Counted from the first letter of the stretch, positions 42,218 to 52,169 are shown. The stretch: DNA of 64,000 nt from Pelosinus baikalensis (GCF_020819555.1 NZ_JAJHJB010000004.1:127295-191294); one strand, 5' to 3'. Numbers and translations: made by a program. The notes: generated by a model from the letters alone, not told the origin.

Positions 42218-42832
42218 ATGAAAAAAATATCGATTATCGCAATTCTATGTCTTTTTGTAATGTCAATGGTTGCTATTGTGTCTGCTGAAGAGATGACTAC
42301 TCCGCAACACACACACAACGATGCTGTTCAATCAACTGCTAAAACATCCTATCGTCTCGCTATCGTTCCTTATATTAACTCTACAGAAGAAAAGAAAGGC
42401 TACATACAAGAAATTGTGGATGGAAAATATACGGAACACTATTCCAACAAAAATTTTCAAATTATTCCCTTGGAAGATGTACAAAAGGCTCTAAATAGTA
42501 CAGGCTATGATGTTTCAAATCAGGAGCTTGCTGAAAAAGATATCTTAGCTTCTGTTGCGAAACAAACGAATGCGGATTATGTGATTGCCATGGAGATATC
42601 ACAATTAACAACTACAAGGCATATGAGTTTATTTCAAACTAAAGTAGTATCAAAAGCAAAGCTGCGTTACAAATTTTATAACGCGGAAAACGATAAAGTT
42701 GCTTCTTTTCAAGTAACGGGGCTGTCGGAAAATAAAACGGTGTTTGGTGATGTTGGATACAAAGATCCAATTACAAAGGCGTTAAACCAGGCAATGGATG
42801 ATGCCAATGAAAAAATAAAGAGCTACTTATAA
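42218..42832 (+). CDS. Secreted hypothetical protein
   Basis: A 204-residue protein with a signal peptide (MKKISIIAILCLFVMSMVAI, cleavage after VSA). The mature part (YRLAIVPYINSTEEKKGYI, FQIIPLEDVQKALNSTGYD, QTNADYVIAMEISQLTTT) resembles the N-terminal TolB-like/CsgG-like nucleoside-shaped fold that senses or assembles at the outer membrane. It is a distant relative in plan of the 37344 product. Single gene; terminator downstream. The function is not known. Confidence 0.6.
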   Translation: MKKISIIAILCLFVMSMVAIVSAEEMTTPQHTHNDAVQSTAKTSYRLAIVPYINSTEEKKGYIQEIVDGKYTEHYSNKNFQIIPLEDVQKALNSTGYDVSNQELAEKDILASVAKQTNADYVIAMEISQLTTTRHMSLFQTKVVSKAKLRYKFYNAENDKVASFQVTGLSENKTVFGDVGYKDPITKALNQAMDDANEKIKSYL

Positions 42833-42843
42833 GGTTTTAAACC

Positions 42844-42878
42844 AATCCCGACTGGCAAATCTGCTGGTCGGGATTTTC
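42844..42878 (+). terminator. Terminator
   Basis: AATCCCGAC pairs with GTCGGGATT, followed by TTC. A CAGC-rich loop may extend the stem. Confidence 0.8.
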
Positions 42879-42995
42879 ATATTTCCTCGGAAATTTCCTA
42901 AAAAATTAAGAAATCAAGTCGATCATGTTATAATGGAGTAAGATATGTAAATATTTTTTTTAGTATTAAGAGAAGATAGCGAGGAAGGTGGAACA

Positions 42996-44306
42996 ATGAA
43001 CGTAGATATTAAAGAAGCCGTGAAGCAAATCGAGGGGCAAATCATTGAATGGCGAAGAGATTTTCACCGATATCCGGAGGCGGCCTGGACTGAGTTTCGT
43101 ACAGCTGACAGAGTGGTGAAAGTATTGAACAGTTTTGGTTACGACGTTCAATATGGTAGTGAGGTTGTTGAAGAGGCTGCTATGATGGGGGTGCCGACTC
43201 AGGACGTTCTAGAAAATAGTTCAAAGAGGGCAATCGAAGAAGGCGCGGACAGTACAGTGGTAGAGAGTATGACAGGTGGTAAAACGGGTGTCGTTGGCAC
43301 ACTATATACTGGTCGCCCCGGTCCTGTAGTGGCGCTGCGTTTTGACATGGATGCTAATGAAGTGCAGGAGAAAACAGATGAGAAGCATCGGCCTTGGCAA
43401 GAGGGGTTTGCCTCTCTTCATGCTGGTGTCATGCATGCTTGTGGTCATGACGGACATACAGCTGTTGGGCTGGGAGTGGCAAAAATCTTAAAAGAACAAA
43501 AAGCCAATCTTTGTGGAACCGTCAAACTGATTTTTCAACCAGCCGAAGAAGGGGTGCGAGGAGCCAAGGCAATGGTTGAAGCTGGAGTCGTTGATGATGT
43601 TGATTATTTATTTGGCATGCATTTAGGTTTCTTGGCTGGGAGCAGTGATCGCTTTATTTGTGGTACTGACGGTTTTTTAGCTACTACAAAATTTGATGCC
43701 TATTTTTCGGGTGTGCCGGCCCATGCCGGAGCGGCACCACAGGAAGGACGCAATGCATTGCTTGCTGCGGCTCATGCTGCCATCAGTTTGCATGGGATTC
43801 CCCGTCATGCTGCTGGTGTATCGCGCATTAATGTTGGAGTATTGGAAGCAGGCAGCGGGCGCAATGTTATTGCTGATAGAGCTGTTCTAAAACTGGAAAC
43901 TCGCGGAGAAACTTCAGCGATTAATTGCTTTATGCAGGAAGAGGCTCTGCGAATCATTCACGGAGCTGCTGCCATACAAGGCGTAACCGTAGCCATTCGT
44001 GAAATGGGCGGAGCTTCCGGCGGTCAAAGTGATACTGCTATTGCAAATCGCTTGCGGCAGGCGGCAGAGGCTTCGAGTTTGTTTGCCGTGATTGAGGACC
44101 GTGGCAGTTTGGGAGCCAGCGAGGATTTCACATGCTTTTTAGAGCGGGTTCAAGAAAGCGGCGGACAAGGCGGATATGCTATGGTCGGAATTAATCGAGC
44201 TGCCGGGCATCATGATGGGGCATTTGATTTTGACGAAGCTGCCTTATCAAATGCTGTGACGGTCTTGACATTAGCGGTATCGGATCTTTTGCAAAAAACA
44301 CGTTGA
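42996..44306 (+). CDS. M20 amidohydrolase, AbgA-like
   Basis: A 436-residue protein, the same length as E. coli AbgA, a subunit of p-aminobenzoyl-glutamate hydrolase. The resemblance is strong: WRRDFHRYPEAAWTEFRT, RPGPVVALRFDMDANEVQE, GVMHACGHDGHTAVGLG (metal ligands at about 147-158), IFQPAEEGVRGAKAMV and the AGHHDGAFDFDE end. An AbgB partner is not encoded here, so it may act alone as an indole-acetyl-amino acid hydrolase-type enzyme on N-acyl amino acids. No signal peptide. AGGTGG sits upstream of ATG. Single gene between terminators. Confidence 0.88.
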   Translation: MNVDIKEAVKQIEGQIIEWRRDFHRYPEAAWTEFRTADRVVKVLNSFGYDVQYGSEVVEEAAMMGVPTQDVLENSSKRAIEEGADSTVVESMTGGKTGVVGTLYTGRPGPVVALRFDMDANEVQEKTDEKHRPWQEGFASLHAGVMHACGHDGHTAVGLGVAKILKEQKANLCGTVKLIFQPAEEGVRGAKAMVEAGVVDDVDYLFGMHLGFLAGSSDRFICGTDGFLATTKFDAYFSGVPAHAGAAPQEGRNALLAAAHAAISLHGIPRHAAGVSRINVGVLEAGSGRNVIADRAVLKLETRGETSAINCFMQEEALRIIHGAAAIQGVTVAIREMGGASGGQSDTAIANRLRQAAEASSLFAVIEDRGSLGASEDFTCFLERVQESGGQGGYAMVGINRAAGHHDGAFDFDEAALSNAVTVLTLAVSDLLQKTR

Positions 44307-44325
44307 GTTGAATAGATGAGTTAGT

Positions 44326-44370
44326 AAACTCCTGCAGGGGCTCTAAAGTATAGCCTTGCAGGAGTTTTTA
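44326..44370 (+). terminator. Terminator of CCTGCAAG type
   Basis: AAACTCCTGCA pairs with TGCAGGAGTTT, with an inner GGGGCT/AGCC extension and a TTTTTA tail. Just beyond it an inverted repeat, ATGTACTC and GAGTACAT (44380-44401), is of unknown use. Confidence 0.8.
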
Positions 44371-44489
44371 TCACTACTCATGTACTCATATTCGAGTACA
44401 TACTGAAAAAAGTACTGATACACTTTACTTTAAAAGGCTACCAATGATAACAATAAAAACTACTGGTCCTAGTATTTTAGTTAAATTTT

Positions 44490-45491
44490 CTACTTGGTAG
44501 AAATAGTATTGCCTAAGGAGATGGCGTTCTTCTGATTGGTGATATATACACCTAGAATGACAAATAATCCACCTAAAACAATAGATAGAGTCAGTTTATC
44601 GTCAAAAATCATTATGCCAGCCAGTGTAGCCATAATTGGATTAAAATAGCTGAAGATTGCTGTTTTTACGGCACCGATCTTTGCGATTCCTAGATACCAG
44701 ATAAAGTATGAATAAACGGAGCAAAAAATGGCTAAATACGCTGCGGCTAAAAGGGTAGCCCTGCTAACTGTGGGAAGTTGCTGCAACAATGTTGTTTCAG
44801 CTAATACCGTTGGAAAAATTGCAAATGGCAGTAATAGAATGGTTCCAAAAATGTGAATATAAGCCATTGCGATAAATGGACTATACTTTTCTAACACTGT
44901 TTTACCTTTAAGAGTAAACCAGGCCCAAACTAGTGCATTTAGAACCAGTAAACCGTCTCCTAAGAGGGTCTTTTGATAGAATATGCTGCCAAATTGTCCT
45001 TGGCTTATGACTAGCAGAACACCGAAAAAAGCAATACATATCCCTAACCTGCTGCGAGTAGTCACTTTTTCTTTTTTGGTAATGATGCAGAATAAAGCAG
45101 CAAAGACCGGGGTAGTTGCCATAATAAGACCAGCATTTGTACTGGTTGTATATTGCAAACCTGTATAATGAATATAGAAAAATGAAGTAATAGCAAAAAA
45201 GCCAAGCAGGAAGAACTGAGGTATATCCTTTTTATCAATGCAGCTAGTTCCCTTTTTAAGCAAAAGAATGAGAGTAAATACTAAAGATGCAATTACAAAC
45301 CGTAAAATAACCAGGTTCATAGGAAGGAAGTCACGCATTCCAATTTTAGCTGCAACATATGATGTTCCAAGAAATATAGGTACAGTCATTAAAAGCAGAT
45401 AGATATTATAAAATTTTTTCCAAGGAGAAGGTTTAGTACATGCAATACCTTTGATGTTAAAGTTGTTATAAAGAGTAGTTTGGTCATTCAC
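44490..45491 (-). CDS. EamA/DMT superfamily transporter
   Basis: A ~333-residue membrane protein with ten hydrophobic segments in two EamA repeats; the second repeat contains YLAIFCSVYSYFIWYLGIAK and FSYFNPIMATLAGIMIFDDK, characteristic of drug/metabolite exporters. The GTG at 45491 has GGGAG 8 nt upstream; an in-frame GTG three codons earlier is less likely. It is divergent from a LysR gene whose product probably regulates it. The substrate may be an amino acid or metabolite. Confidence 0.85.
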   Translation of the reverse strand: MNDQTTLYNNFNIKGIACTKPSPWKKFYNIYLLLMTVPIFLGTSYVAAKIGMRDFLPMNLVILRFVIASLVFTLILLLKKGTSCIDKKDIPQFFLLGFFAITSFFYIHYTGLQYTTSTNAGLIMATTPVFAALFCIITKKEKVTTRSRLGICIAFFGVLLVISQGQFGSIFYQKTLLGDGLLVLNALVWAWFTLKGKTVLEKYSPFIAMAYIHIFGTILLLPFAIFPTVLAETTLLQQLPTVSRATLLAAAYLAIFCSVYSYFIWYLGIAKIGAVKTAIFSYFNPIMATLAGIMIFDDKLTLSIVLGGLFVILGVYITNQKNAISLGNTISTK

Positions 45492-45613
45492 TACAATCAC
45501 TCCCAGTCTTTACTAATCATATTTGTTGCAATTATAGCATGACGCAAACTATAATAAAATTATTAATAAAATATACGTTCTATACTGAAAATATATAGTA
45601 TGAGGTGAGAAAA

Positions 45614-46495
45614 ATGGACATTCGGGATATGAAAAACTTTTATGCCATCGTTGAGGAAGGAAATATCAGCAATGCAGCGAGGCGGCTTAATATAGCGCAG
45701 CCACCCCTTAGTAAGCAGATGAAACAGTTAGAAGATAATCTCGGAGTTCAATTGTTTGAGCGCGGAAGTCGTAGAATAAGGCTGACAGAAGCAGGGGAGT
45801 TATTACGAGAGCGGGTAGAGCAAATATTAGGGTTAGTCGATGGTACAATTAAAGAAATTACAGAGTTGAATTCAGGCTTAGTCGGTGCGCTGTCAATCGG
45901 TACGGTGAGTACATCGGGAGCTACATTGCTTCCAAACCTGCTGCATCAATTTCATAACTTATACCCGAAGGTTACATTCCAGCTATGGGAAGGGGATGGT
46001 AATCGTATTTTAGAGCTGCTAAATAATCGAGTGATTGAAATTGGCATTATACGAGCTCCCTTTAATCTAGAAATATATGAATCAATCACTTTGCCCGATG
46101 AGCCACTAGTAATTGCGATGAAAAGAGATGTACATTCTTGTGGAAAGGATCCTGAAAAAATTCGGATGATTGAGCTTGTTAACCAACCATTAATTATTCC
46201 GCTAAGGTGGAAGGCTATGTTTGTTGAATGGTGCCGAAAAGCCGGATTTAAGCCGAATATTGTATGTATAAGTGATGGAATTTTACTCAATATAATATGG
46301 ACGAAACTAGGAATTGGCATGGCCTTAGTGCCAAAGTCTACCCAGGAACTCATTTCTGATTCAGAACTGACTTATAAAACTATTGTGGAGCCCACCGTAT
46401 CGACACAAACGGTAATTGTCTGGGCGAGAAATCACAAATTGTCTGCTAGCAGTAAGCACTTCTTGGATTTGTTAAAAGCTACGCTTCTCAAGTAA
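45614..46495 (+). CDS. LysR family transcriptional regulator
   Basis: A 293-residue LysR regulator. The HTH (about 1-60) reads MDIRDMKNFYAIVEEGNISN, then IAQPPLSKQMKQLEDNLGV. The effector domain contains GLVGALSIGTVSTSGATLLP and KLGIGMALVPKS. ATG at 45614 has a GAGGTGAG ribosome site; a GTG three codons earlier overlaps it. It is divergent from the EamA transporter with a ~120-bp shared region that includes an imperfect ATACT/AGTAT inverted repeat. A terminator follows. Confidence 0.9.
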   Translation: MDIRDMKNFYAIVEEGNISNAARRLNIAQPPLSKQMKQLEDNLGVQLFERGSRRIRLTEAGELLRERVEQILGLVDGTIKEITELNSGLVGALSIGTVSTSGATLLPNLLHQFHNLYPKVTFQLWEGDGNRILELLNNRVIEIGIIRAPFNLEIYESITLPDEPLVIAMKRDVHSCGKDPEKIRMIELVNQPLIIPLRWKAMFVEWCRKAGFKPNIVCISDGILLNIIWTKLGIGMALVPKSTQELISDSELTYKTIVEPTVSTQTVIVWARNHKLSASSKHFLDLLKATLLK

Positions 46496-46528
46496 TACAG
46501 CGTAATATTATTAAGCGCTACTTGCAAG

Positions 46529-46567
46529 ACCCCGCTTTTTTGTCTTTCGTTTTAAAAGTGGGGTTTG
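46529..46567 (+). terminator. Terminator after lysR
   Basis: ACCCCGCTTTT pairs with AAAAGTGGGGT, then TTG. 46568-46767 has only AT-rich leader sequence. Confidence 0.75.
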
Positions 46568-46767
46568 TCTATGTCTATGCTTTGGTCCTGGGTCTTATAT
46601 AAATAAAAGCGTAGATTTTTAAAAGGCAAAAAGCGACATCAGTTTTTGCTAAATATTATCATTTCACGGAAAAATATACAATATTAGACATTTAAAGAGG
46701 AACATGGTAATTTATATAGAATTATACTATATGGTAATTTCGAACAATGTAGAAAGGAGGTTTATTG

Positions 46768-48039
46768 GTGAAGAACAATAAGGTAGTATACATTAAAGAC
46801 ATGAAAAGAACAAATCAGGTAATATTTTTGAATGCCATTTTCTATCAAAAGGAAATGTCACGTACCGAATTGGCTGAATTTACCGGACTAAATCCGGCAA
46901 CGGTTGCTGTTTTAACAAAACAACTTCTTGATATAAAAATGATAGTCGAGATCTGGGAAATAATGCCTAATAGCAGCAAAAAAGTAACTAAAGTATCCCT
47001 ATTGCAGATTAATCCCCATGGTGGCTGCATATGTGCGGTAAGCGTCCTGTCTAACACTATAACCTATACATTGTTTAACATGAAATTAGAAAAAATAGAG
47101 GAATTCATCGTAGAAAACTCCGAAGAAATTATCCTGCAGCAGTTGTTTGAAAACTTGGTGGAAAACATAGATCTACTGCTCGCCAATAGGCCGAAATTCA
47201 GTAAGAAACTACTTGGTATTAGCATCAGCATTCCTCGGGAGTACGATGATATGGATAGAAAAGTCCTGCTCGATACCGGGGTGTCGGCAGATAGGATGAA
47301 CCTTGATTTTGCTTTAGGTTTCAAGTATAAACAACCTGTATTTATTGAACCAACGATCCATTCACGCGCGATAGCGGAATACTATTTAGGTGCAGCTAAG
47401 AACATGGAGGAATTTATTTTTATTGATGTCAGTGAGGACATTCAGACCGTCGTTGTACAAAAGGGTCAAATTGTAAAGATGCCCCTTGTAGTACACAGCA
47501 ATCTGGGACACATTATTATTGATCGGAATGGTCCGAAGTGCAGCTGTGGTCAACGAGGCTGTCTAGGAGTACTGGTTACCACAGGTGCTATTGTGAAACG
47601 CGTTAAACGGGATCTGCTTGGAGAAAAAGCAACGCTTGTACATGAATTATCCGGTGGGGATATGAATCAGGTTAATTTTGATATGATTATCCGGTGCACC
47701 AATGAGGGGGATCGCTTTATCGAGGATATTATCGCGAAGACGGCAGAAATGCTATGTACCGGGATATTCAACATGATGGCTCTGCTTAATATAAATAATG
47801 TTGTTATTGACGGCAAGGTGGGGCGGCTAACAAATTTTTCCCATGCACTGGCAGAGGCTTGGGGAAAACATATCCTATTTCAAAAGGAACGCAGCTGTGT
47901 ACTTGTAACGTCGTTGCCCCAGGAAGAGGTGAATATAGGAAACGGCGCTATTGTTTTGCGTAATTATTTAGAAACAGGTTTTATCGAAGACAAGTTGGCA
48001 GCTTATGATAATACCTATAGAAAGTACAAATATAAGTAA
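46768..48039 (+). CDS. ROK family transcriptional regulator
   Basis: A ~423-residue protein with an N-terminal MarR-like HTH (about 15-70: NAIFYQKEMSRTELAEFTGL, NPATVAVLTKQLLD) and a C-terminal ROK domain. The ROK zinc motif is CSCGQRGCLG at about 268-277. The usual ATP-phosphate loop is weak, as expected for a regulator such as NagC/XylR rather than a kinase. GTG at 46768 lies 7 nt after AAAGGAGG. It heads the permease-HyuA operon and likely represses it in response to a sugar or similar. A 17-bp hairpin covers its stop codon. Confidence 0.88.
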   Translation: MKNNKVVYIKDMKRTNQVIFLNAIFYQKEMSRTELAEFTGLNPATVAVLTKQLLDIKMIVEIWEIMPNSSKKVTKVSLLQINPHGGCICAVSVLSNTITYTLFNMKLEKIEEFIVENSEEIILQQLFENLVENIDLLLANRPKFSKKLLGISISIPREYDDMDRKVLLDTGVSADRMNLDFALGFKYKQPVFIEPTIHSRAIAEYYLGAAKNMEEFIFIDVSEDIQTVVVQKGQIVKMPLVVHSNLGHIIIDRNGPKCSCGQRGCLGVLVTTGAIVKRVKRDLLGEKATLVHELSGGDMNQVNFDMIIRCTNEGDRFIEDIIAKTAEMLCTGIFNMMALLNINNVVIDGKVGRLTNFSHALAEAWGKHILFQKERSCVLVTSLPQEEVNIGNGAIVLRNYLETGFIEDKLAAYDNTYRKYKYK

Positions 48040-48067
48040 GCCTTGCCTATGCAAGGCTTACTTATAT
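48030..48067. terminator. Perfect hairpin at rok stop
   Basis: ATATAAGTAAGCCTTGC pairs fully with its complement around CTAT. It includes the ROK stop codon and ends 25 bp before the next ATG. There is no T-run. It may slow or partly end transcription between the regulator and its operon. Confidence 0.5.
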
Positions 48068-48092
48068 GCCGATTTGTCAGGAGGATAAATTT

Positions 48093-49406
48093 ATGTTAAC
48101 TGCAATTGGGATGCTTGGCTTGTTTTTGGTCATCACAGGGCTGATGGTTACCCGCAAGCTACCGGCTCTGCTTGCGCTGCCCATTTTAGCAGTAGGTGTG
48201 GCAGTAATTGCTGGCGTACCGTTGGTTGATACCGGCGGCGAAAAGGATATGGGGATATTGAATTATGTAATTCAGGGAGGTGCCACCCGCTTGGTGGCTA
48301 CTTACTGTGCGGTCATTTTAGGGGCATGGTTGGGGCAATTTATGAATCAAACCGCCGTTTCCAAAAGAATTGTCAAAGGAGCGGCGGAATTGGGTGGTGA
48401 CAACCCCTTGTTGGTTACTGTATTAATAACGCTGGCGGTGGCTTTACTTTTTACAACAATTGAAGGACTAGGAGCCGCTATTATGACAGCTACTATAGTA
48501 GTACCGATTATGACTTCGGTAGGCGTACCAGGGATTACTGCTGCCTGCATGATGTTGTTCGGTATGGCGACCGGCGGTATTGTCAATATGTCCAACTGGG
48601 CTTTTTATACTATGGCTACCGGCGTGGCGCAGAGTGATGTGCAGACCTTTACTTTAACCTTAGCAGCGTTAACTGCAATAATTAGTCTCTTGTTTGCCAT
48701 CATTGAATTCAAACGTACGGGAATTAAATTTGCATGGGCGGCTCATACAGCTACTAAATTTTCACTGCAGATGCAAGAAGAGAAGCCCCCGGTGTTGTCG
48801 TTGGTTACGCCGATAATCCCCATCTTTTGTGTCATTCTTTTTAACTGGCCCATATTACCGGCCTTTCTTGCTGGTCTTGTCTGGTGTTTCCTGACAGTAT
48901 ATCTTTTATCGGCGCAAAGGAAATTTAGCCAATTAACATCACTCCTTATGAAAGCGGCCTTCGAGGGAGTTTCCGACAGCGCTCCGGCTGTTCTGTTAAT
49001 GATTGGTATTGGGATGGTACTCAATTCTTTTATGCATCCCATTGTAGCTAAGAATATAACGCCTTTCCTACAGGCTGTTATTCCGTCACAACAGATCACT
49101 TACATCGTGTTTTTCTCGTTACTGGCACCGCTGGCTTTGTATCGGGGGCCGCTTAACCTGTGGGGGTTAGGAAGTGGCATTGCTGCTGTGATTATCGGTC
49201 TCAAGATATTGCCTGCGCCTGCGGTGTTTAGCGCCTTCTTATCTGCCGAAAGAGTGCAATATATCGGTGATCCGACCAATACACACAATGTTTGGTTGTC
49301 CAACTATGTTGGAGTGGATGTGAACCAAATACTTGTAAAGGTGCTGCCCTATATCTGGGGACTAGCTATAATTGGCATTATAATTTCCAGTTCTATGTGG
49401 TTCTAA
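48093..49406 (+). CDS. GntP/CitM-like (ion transporter superfamily) permease
   Basis: A 437-residue carrier with about 12 hydrophobic segments. LTAIGMLGLFLVITGLMVTR and the paired loops FTTIEGLGAAIMTATIVVP (first half) and YRGPLNLWGLGSGIAAVII (second half) fit the ion-transporter superfamily that includes gluconate and citrate permeases. GTG or earlier starts are rejected because AGGAGG lies 7-8 nt before ATG 48093. It should import the compound that the HyuA/FAD oxidoreductase genes downstream metabolise. The substrate is unknown. Confidence 0.8.
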   Translation: MLTAIGMLGLFLVITGLMVTRKLPALLALPILAVGVAVIAGVPLVDTGGEKDMGILNYVIQGGATRLVATYCAVILGAWLGQFMNQTAVSKRIVKGAAELGGDNPLLVTVLITLAVALLFTTIEGLGAAIMTATIVVPIMTSVGVPGITAACMMLFGMATGGIVNMSNWAFYTMATGVAQSDVQTFTLTLAALTAIISLLFAIIEFKRTGIKFAWAAHTATKFSLQMQEEKPPVLSLVTPIIPIFCVILFNWPILPAFLAGLVWCFLTVYLLSAQRKFSQLTSLLMKAAFEGVSDSAPAVLLMIGIGMVLNSFMHPIVAKNITPFLQAVIPSQQITYIVFFSLLAPLALYRGPLNLWGLGSGIAAVIIGLKILPAPAVFSAFLSAERVQYIGDPTNTHNVWLSNYVGVDVNQILVKVLPYIWGLAIIGIIISSSMWF

Positions 49407-49439
49407 TACGTCGTGATCAGCATGGAGGTATTATAATAA

Positions 49440-51599
49440 ATGAAAATCAGAATAGGCATCGACGTTGGTGGAACATTTACTGATGCCGTTGCAATTGACG
49501 ACAATACTTACAGTATTATCGGTACTCTAAAAATACCTACCACACATGCGGAAAAAGAAGGTGTGGCCCGAGGCGTTAGTCAAGTTATCCAAAGAATCAT
49601 GGAAAAGTATAATATACAGCATGAAGATGTGGTATTTATTGCTTACGGTACTACACAGGCTACCAATGCTTTGCTGGAAGGTGATGTCATTCCAGTAGGA
49701 ATTATCGGTATGGGAAAGGGACTAGAAGGGGTTAAAGCCAAAAGCGATACTCAGGTAGGAGATATTGAGCTTGCGACTGGCAGGTATTTAAAGACCTTTC
49801 ATCGTTATATTGACATTGCTAAAGATAATCATTTAGAGAAATCTATCCATGAACTAAAAGAGAATGGCTGCCAGGTTATTGTCGCCAGCGCTGCTTTTGC
49901 TGTGGATGATCCGTCTACCGAAGAAACAGCTATTACTAAGGCGGTAGAATTAGGATTGTTGGCAACCGGAAGCCATGAAATATCAAAACTGTACGGTTTG
50001 AAAATAAGGACACGGACGGCTGTCATCAATGCCAGTATATTGCCGAAGATGATTGAAACTGCGGATATTACAGAAAGAAGTGTTCGGTTAGCAGGTATAC
50101 AAACTCCTTTAATGATTATGCGCGGCGACGGTGGCGTAATGGATATTGATGAAGTTCGCAAGCGACCGATTTTGACTATGCTATCTGGGCCGGCTGCAGG
50201 TGTTGCCGGGGCTTTGATGTATGAAAAAATTTCAGACGGAATATTCCTGGAGGTTGGTGGTACTAGTACTGACATTTCCGCTATTCGTAATGGCAAGGTT
50301 ATGATTTCTTATGCAGAGGTTGGAGGTCATAAAACCTATCTCCATTCACTGGACATTCGCACTGTCGGCGTTGGCGGCGGGAGCATGATCCGGATTGATG
50401 ATAACGGTGTGGCAGATGTAGGGCCGCGCAGCGCTCATATTGCGGGACTGGCATATGCTGCATATGCTAGTCCCGATGATATTATTGACCCAGAAATTAT
50501 GTTAGTACAACCCAAGGAAGGGGACCCGGCTAATTATGCTGCCATCAGATGTAAAAACGGCAAGGAATATACTGTTACTCTTTCGTGTGCAGCCAATGTT
50601 CTAGGATATAGTAGGCCGGGAGATTATGCGCACGGCTGCCAGGAAGCTACTTATAAGGCACTTGTACCTTTCGCTGAAAAATACTGCACTACAGTGGAAG
50701 AGTTTGCTAAGAAAATTATGGAAATAGCAGCAAAGAAAAATGCAGTGGTGTTAAAAAATCTCATTACTGATTATAAGTTTGATCTTTCCAATACAGTCTT
50801 AGTGGGCGGTGGTGGAGGAGCGACGGCAGTTGTTCCTTATTTAGCTCAATATATGGGGCTTGAGCATAGAATTTCTAAGACTGCCGAAGTTATTTCTCCT
50901 ATTGGGGTAGCGTTGGCAATGGTGAGGGAGGTTGTTGAGCGAACAATTGATAATCCAACTGTTGATGATATTATACGAGTGCGCAGAGAAGCTGAACAGG
51001 CGGCAATTCATTCAGGAGCCGCTCCTGGATCTATTGAACTGAGTGTTGAAGTGGACGCTCCACGCAATATTGTAAGGGTAATTGCTACAGGCATTACCGA
51101 GCTTCGTACCAAAGAACGAATGCAGAAGCGGCTGTCTGATGCGGAAATCTTACAAGTTGCGGCTAAGTCCATGAAAGTGGAATCAAGTTCAGTGCAAGTT
51201 ATTGGAATTACCGGTGAGATATACATTGTTCGTGGAGAAACCATCAAGAAAAAAATGTTCGGACTGATTAAGAATGTTTGTCATCCTTTACGGGTAATTG
51301 ACAGTGAAGGTGTAATTAGAATACAGAGATCAGGGGGGGGGATTTTTAAGCTTTCTTTAACCAATTTTGAGCTGGAACTTGAGCGAGCCATTGAACAATG
51401 TACTACGTATGGTGATGGCGGCAAGCAATTACCAGATGTTTTCTTGCTGTATTACAAAAAAATAATGGACTTTTCAGGACTTATTAATACATCACAAATT
51501 GTTTCGGTTGCCAAACTGGAAGTCAGTGGGCTCGATGAAGAAAGTATAATTTATGCCTTTATTAGTGGAAAAGACACGGAAGGGAGATGTCTTTTCTAA
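49440..51599 (+). CDS. Hydantoinase/oxoprolinase family protein (HyuA-like)
   Basis: A 719-residue protein of the HyuA family, which use ATP to open cyclic amides such as hydantoins or 5-oxoproline, or carboxylate acetone. The N-terminal acetokinase-like phosphate loop is GIDVGGTFTDAV (about 6-17); YGTTQATNALLEGD and MRGDGGVMD follow, and GGTSTDISAIR (about 275-285) and VGGGSMI lie in the ATP core. The usual HyuB partner is not next door. Instead, a small HEXXH protein starts at the very next base, then a FAD oxidoreductase. The C-terminal ~180 residues are a less conserved domain. Confidence 0.85.
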   Translation: MKIRIGIDVGGTFTDAVAIDDNTYSIIGTLKIPTTHAEKEGVARGVSQVIQRIMEKYNIQHEDVVFIAYGTTQATNALLEGDVIPVGIIGMGKGLEGVKAKSDTQVGDIELATGRYLKTFHRYIDIAKDNHLEKSIHELKENGCQVIVASAAFAVDDPSTEETAITKAVELGLLATGSHEISKLYGLKIRTRTAVINASILPKMIETADITERSVRLAGIQTPLMIMRGDGGVMDIDEVRKRPILTMLSGPAAGVAGALMYEKISDGIFLEVGGTSTDISAIRNGKVMISYAEVGGHKTYLHSLDIRTVGVGGGSMIRIDDNGVADVGPRSAHIAGLAYAAYASPDDIIDPEIMLVQPKEGDPANYAAIRCKNGKEYTVTLSCAANVLGYSRPGDYAHGCQEATYKALVPFAEKYCTTVEEFAKKIMEIAAKKNAVVLKNLITDYKFDLSNTVLVGGGGGATAVVPYLAQYMGLEHRISKTAEVISPIGVALAMVREVVERTIDNPTVDDIIRVRREAEQAAIHSGAAPGSIELSVEVDAPRNIVRVIATGITELRTKERMQKRLSDAEILQVAAKSMKVESSSVQVIGITGEIYIVRGETIKKKMFGLIKNVCHPLRVIDSEGVIRIQRSGGGIFKLSLTNFELELERAIEQCTTYGDGGKQLPDVFLLYYKKIMDFSGLINTSQIVSVAKLEVSGLDEESIIYAFISGKDTEGRCLF

Positions 51600-52169
51600 A
51601 TGGAGCACTTCTTTTATGATAAATATCGGCTTGGTATGTGGGAAATCCAGCATGATATTCTTTTTTACAGAATACCTCCTGAACGTTACTACCAGCTCAT
51701 TGATTTTGCCTGGAACGTTGGTCGTGAAACTGCCATCGAGTATTGTGAGAAATACCAGACTCGTGTGCCAAGCGAATTAGCTGGCAGGATGGAACTGTCT
51801 TTACTGGAGATTGATGAGAATTTCATTTTGTCTGAAACCCAGGTTTATAGCGAATATTTTAGCAATCTAAAACGGATTGTACTATATAAAAATACTATTT
51901 TAAAAGAAGTAAAGAGGTGCAGCGACAGGGAGCGCACGTATTGTGAAAGCTATGATCAGATACGGGAACTTTTTATTGCTCATGAAATTTATCATCACAT
52001 TGAGTGCCATCATAAAGGACTTACTTCCAAAAAGCAAAAGATTATTACATTCAGAATTGGACCCTTAAAAATTACCTCCGGCATAAGAGCATTGTGTGAA
52101 ATTGGGGCTCATAGCTTTACCAAGGCCTTACTGCGGATGGATGAGGAGGTTTCGTATGTACGATTATGA
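51600..52169 (+). CDS. Unknown protein with HEXXH motif
   Basis: A 189-residue soluble protein that I do not recognise. A helix carries HEIYH (His128-Glu129-His132), the zinc-binding HEXXH signature, after RELFIA; a second helix has Glu167 and His171 (CEIGAHSFTKAL), giving a possible third ligand. The N-terminal half is helical and rich in aromatic residues (FYDKYRLGMWEIQHD). It starts one base after the HyuA stop and overlaps the FAD oxidoreductase by 14 bp, so all three are co-translated. It may be a metalloenzyme or an accessory protein of the same pathway. Confidence 0.55.
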   Translation: MEHFFYDKYRLGMWEIQHDILFYRIPPERYYQLIDFAWNVGRETAIEYCEKYQTRVPSELAGRMELSLLEIDENFILSETQVYSEYFSNLKRIVLYKNTILKEVKRCSDRERTYCESYDQIRELFIAHEIYHHIECHHKGLTSKKQKIITFRIGPLKITSGIRALCEIGAHSFTKALLRMDEEVSYVRL

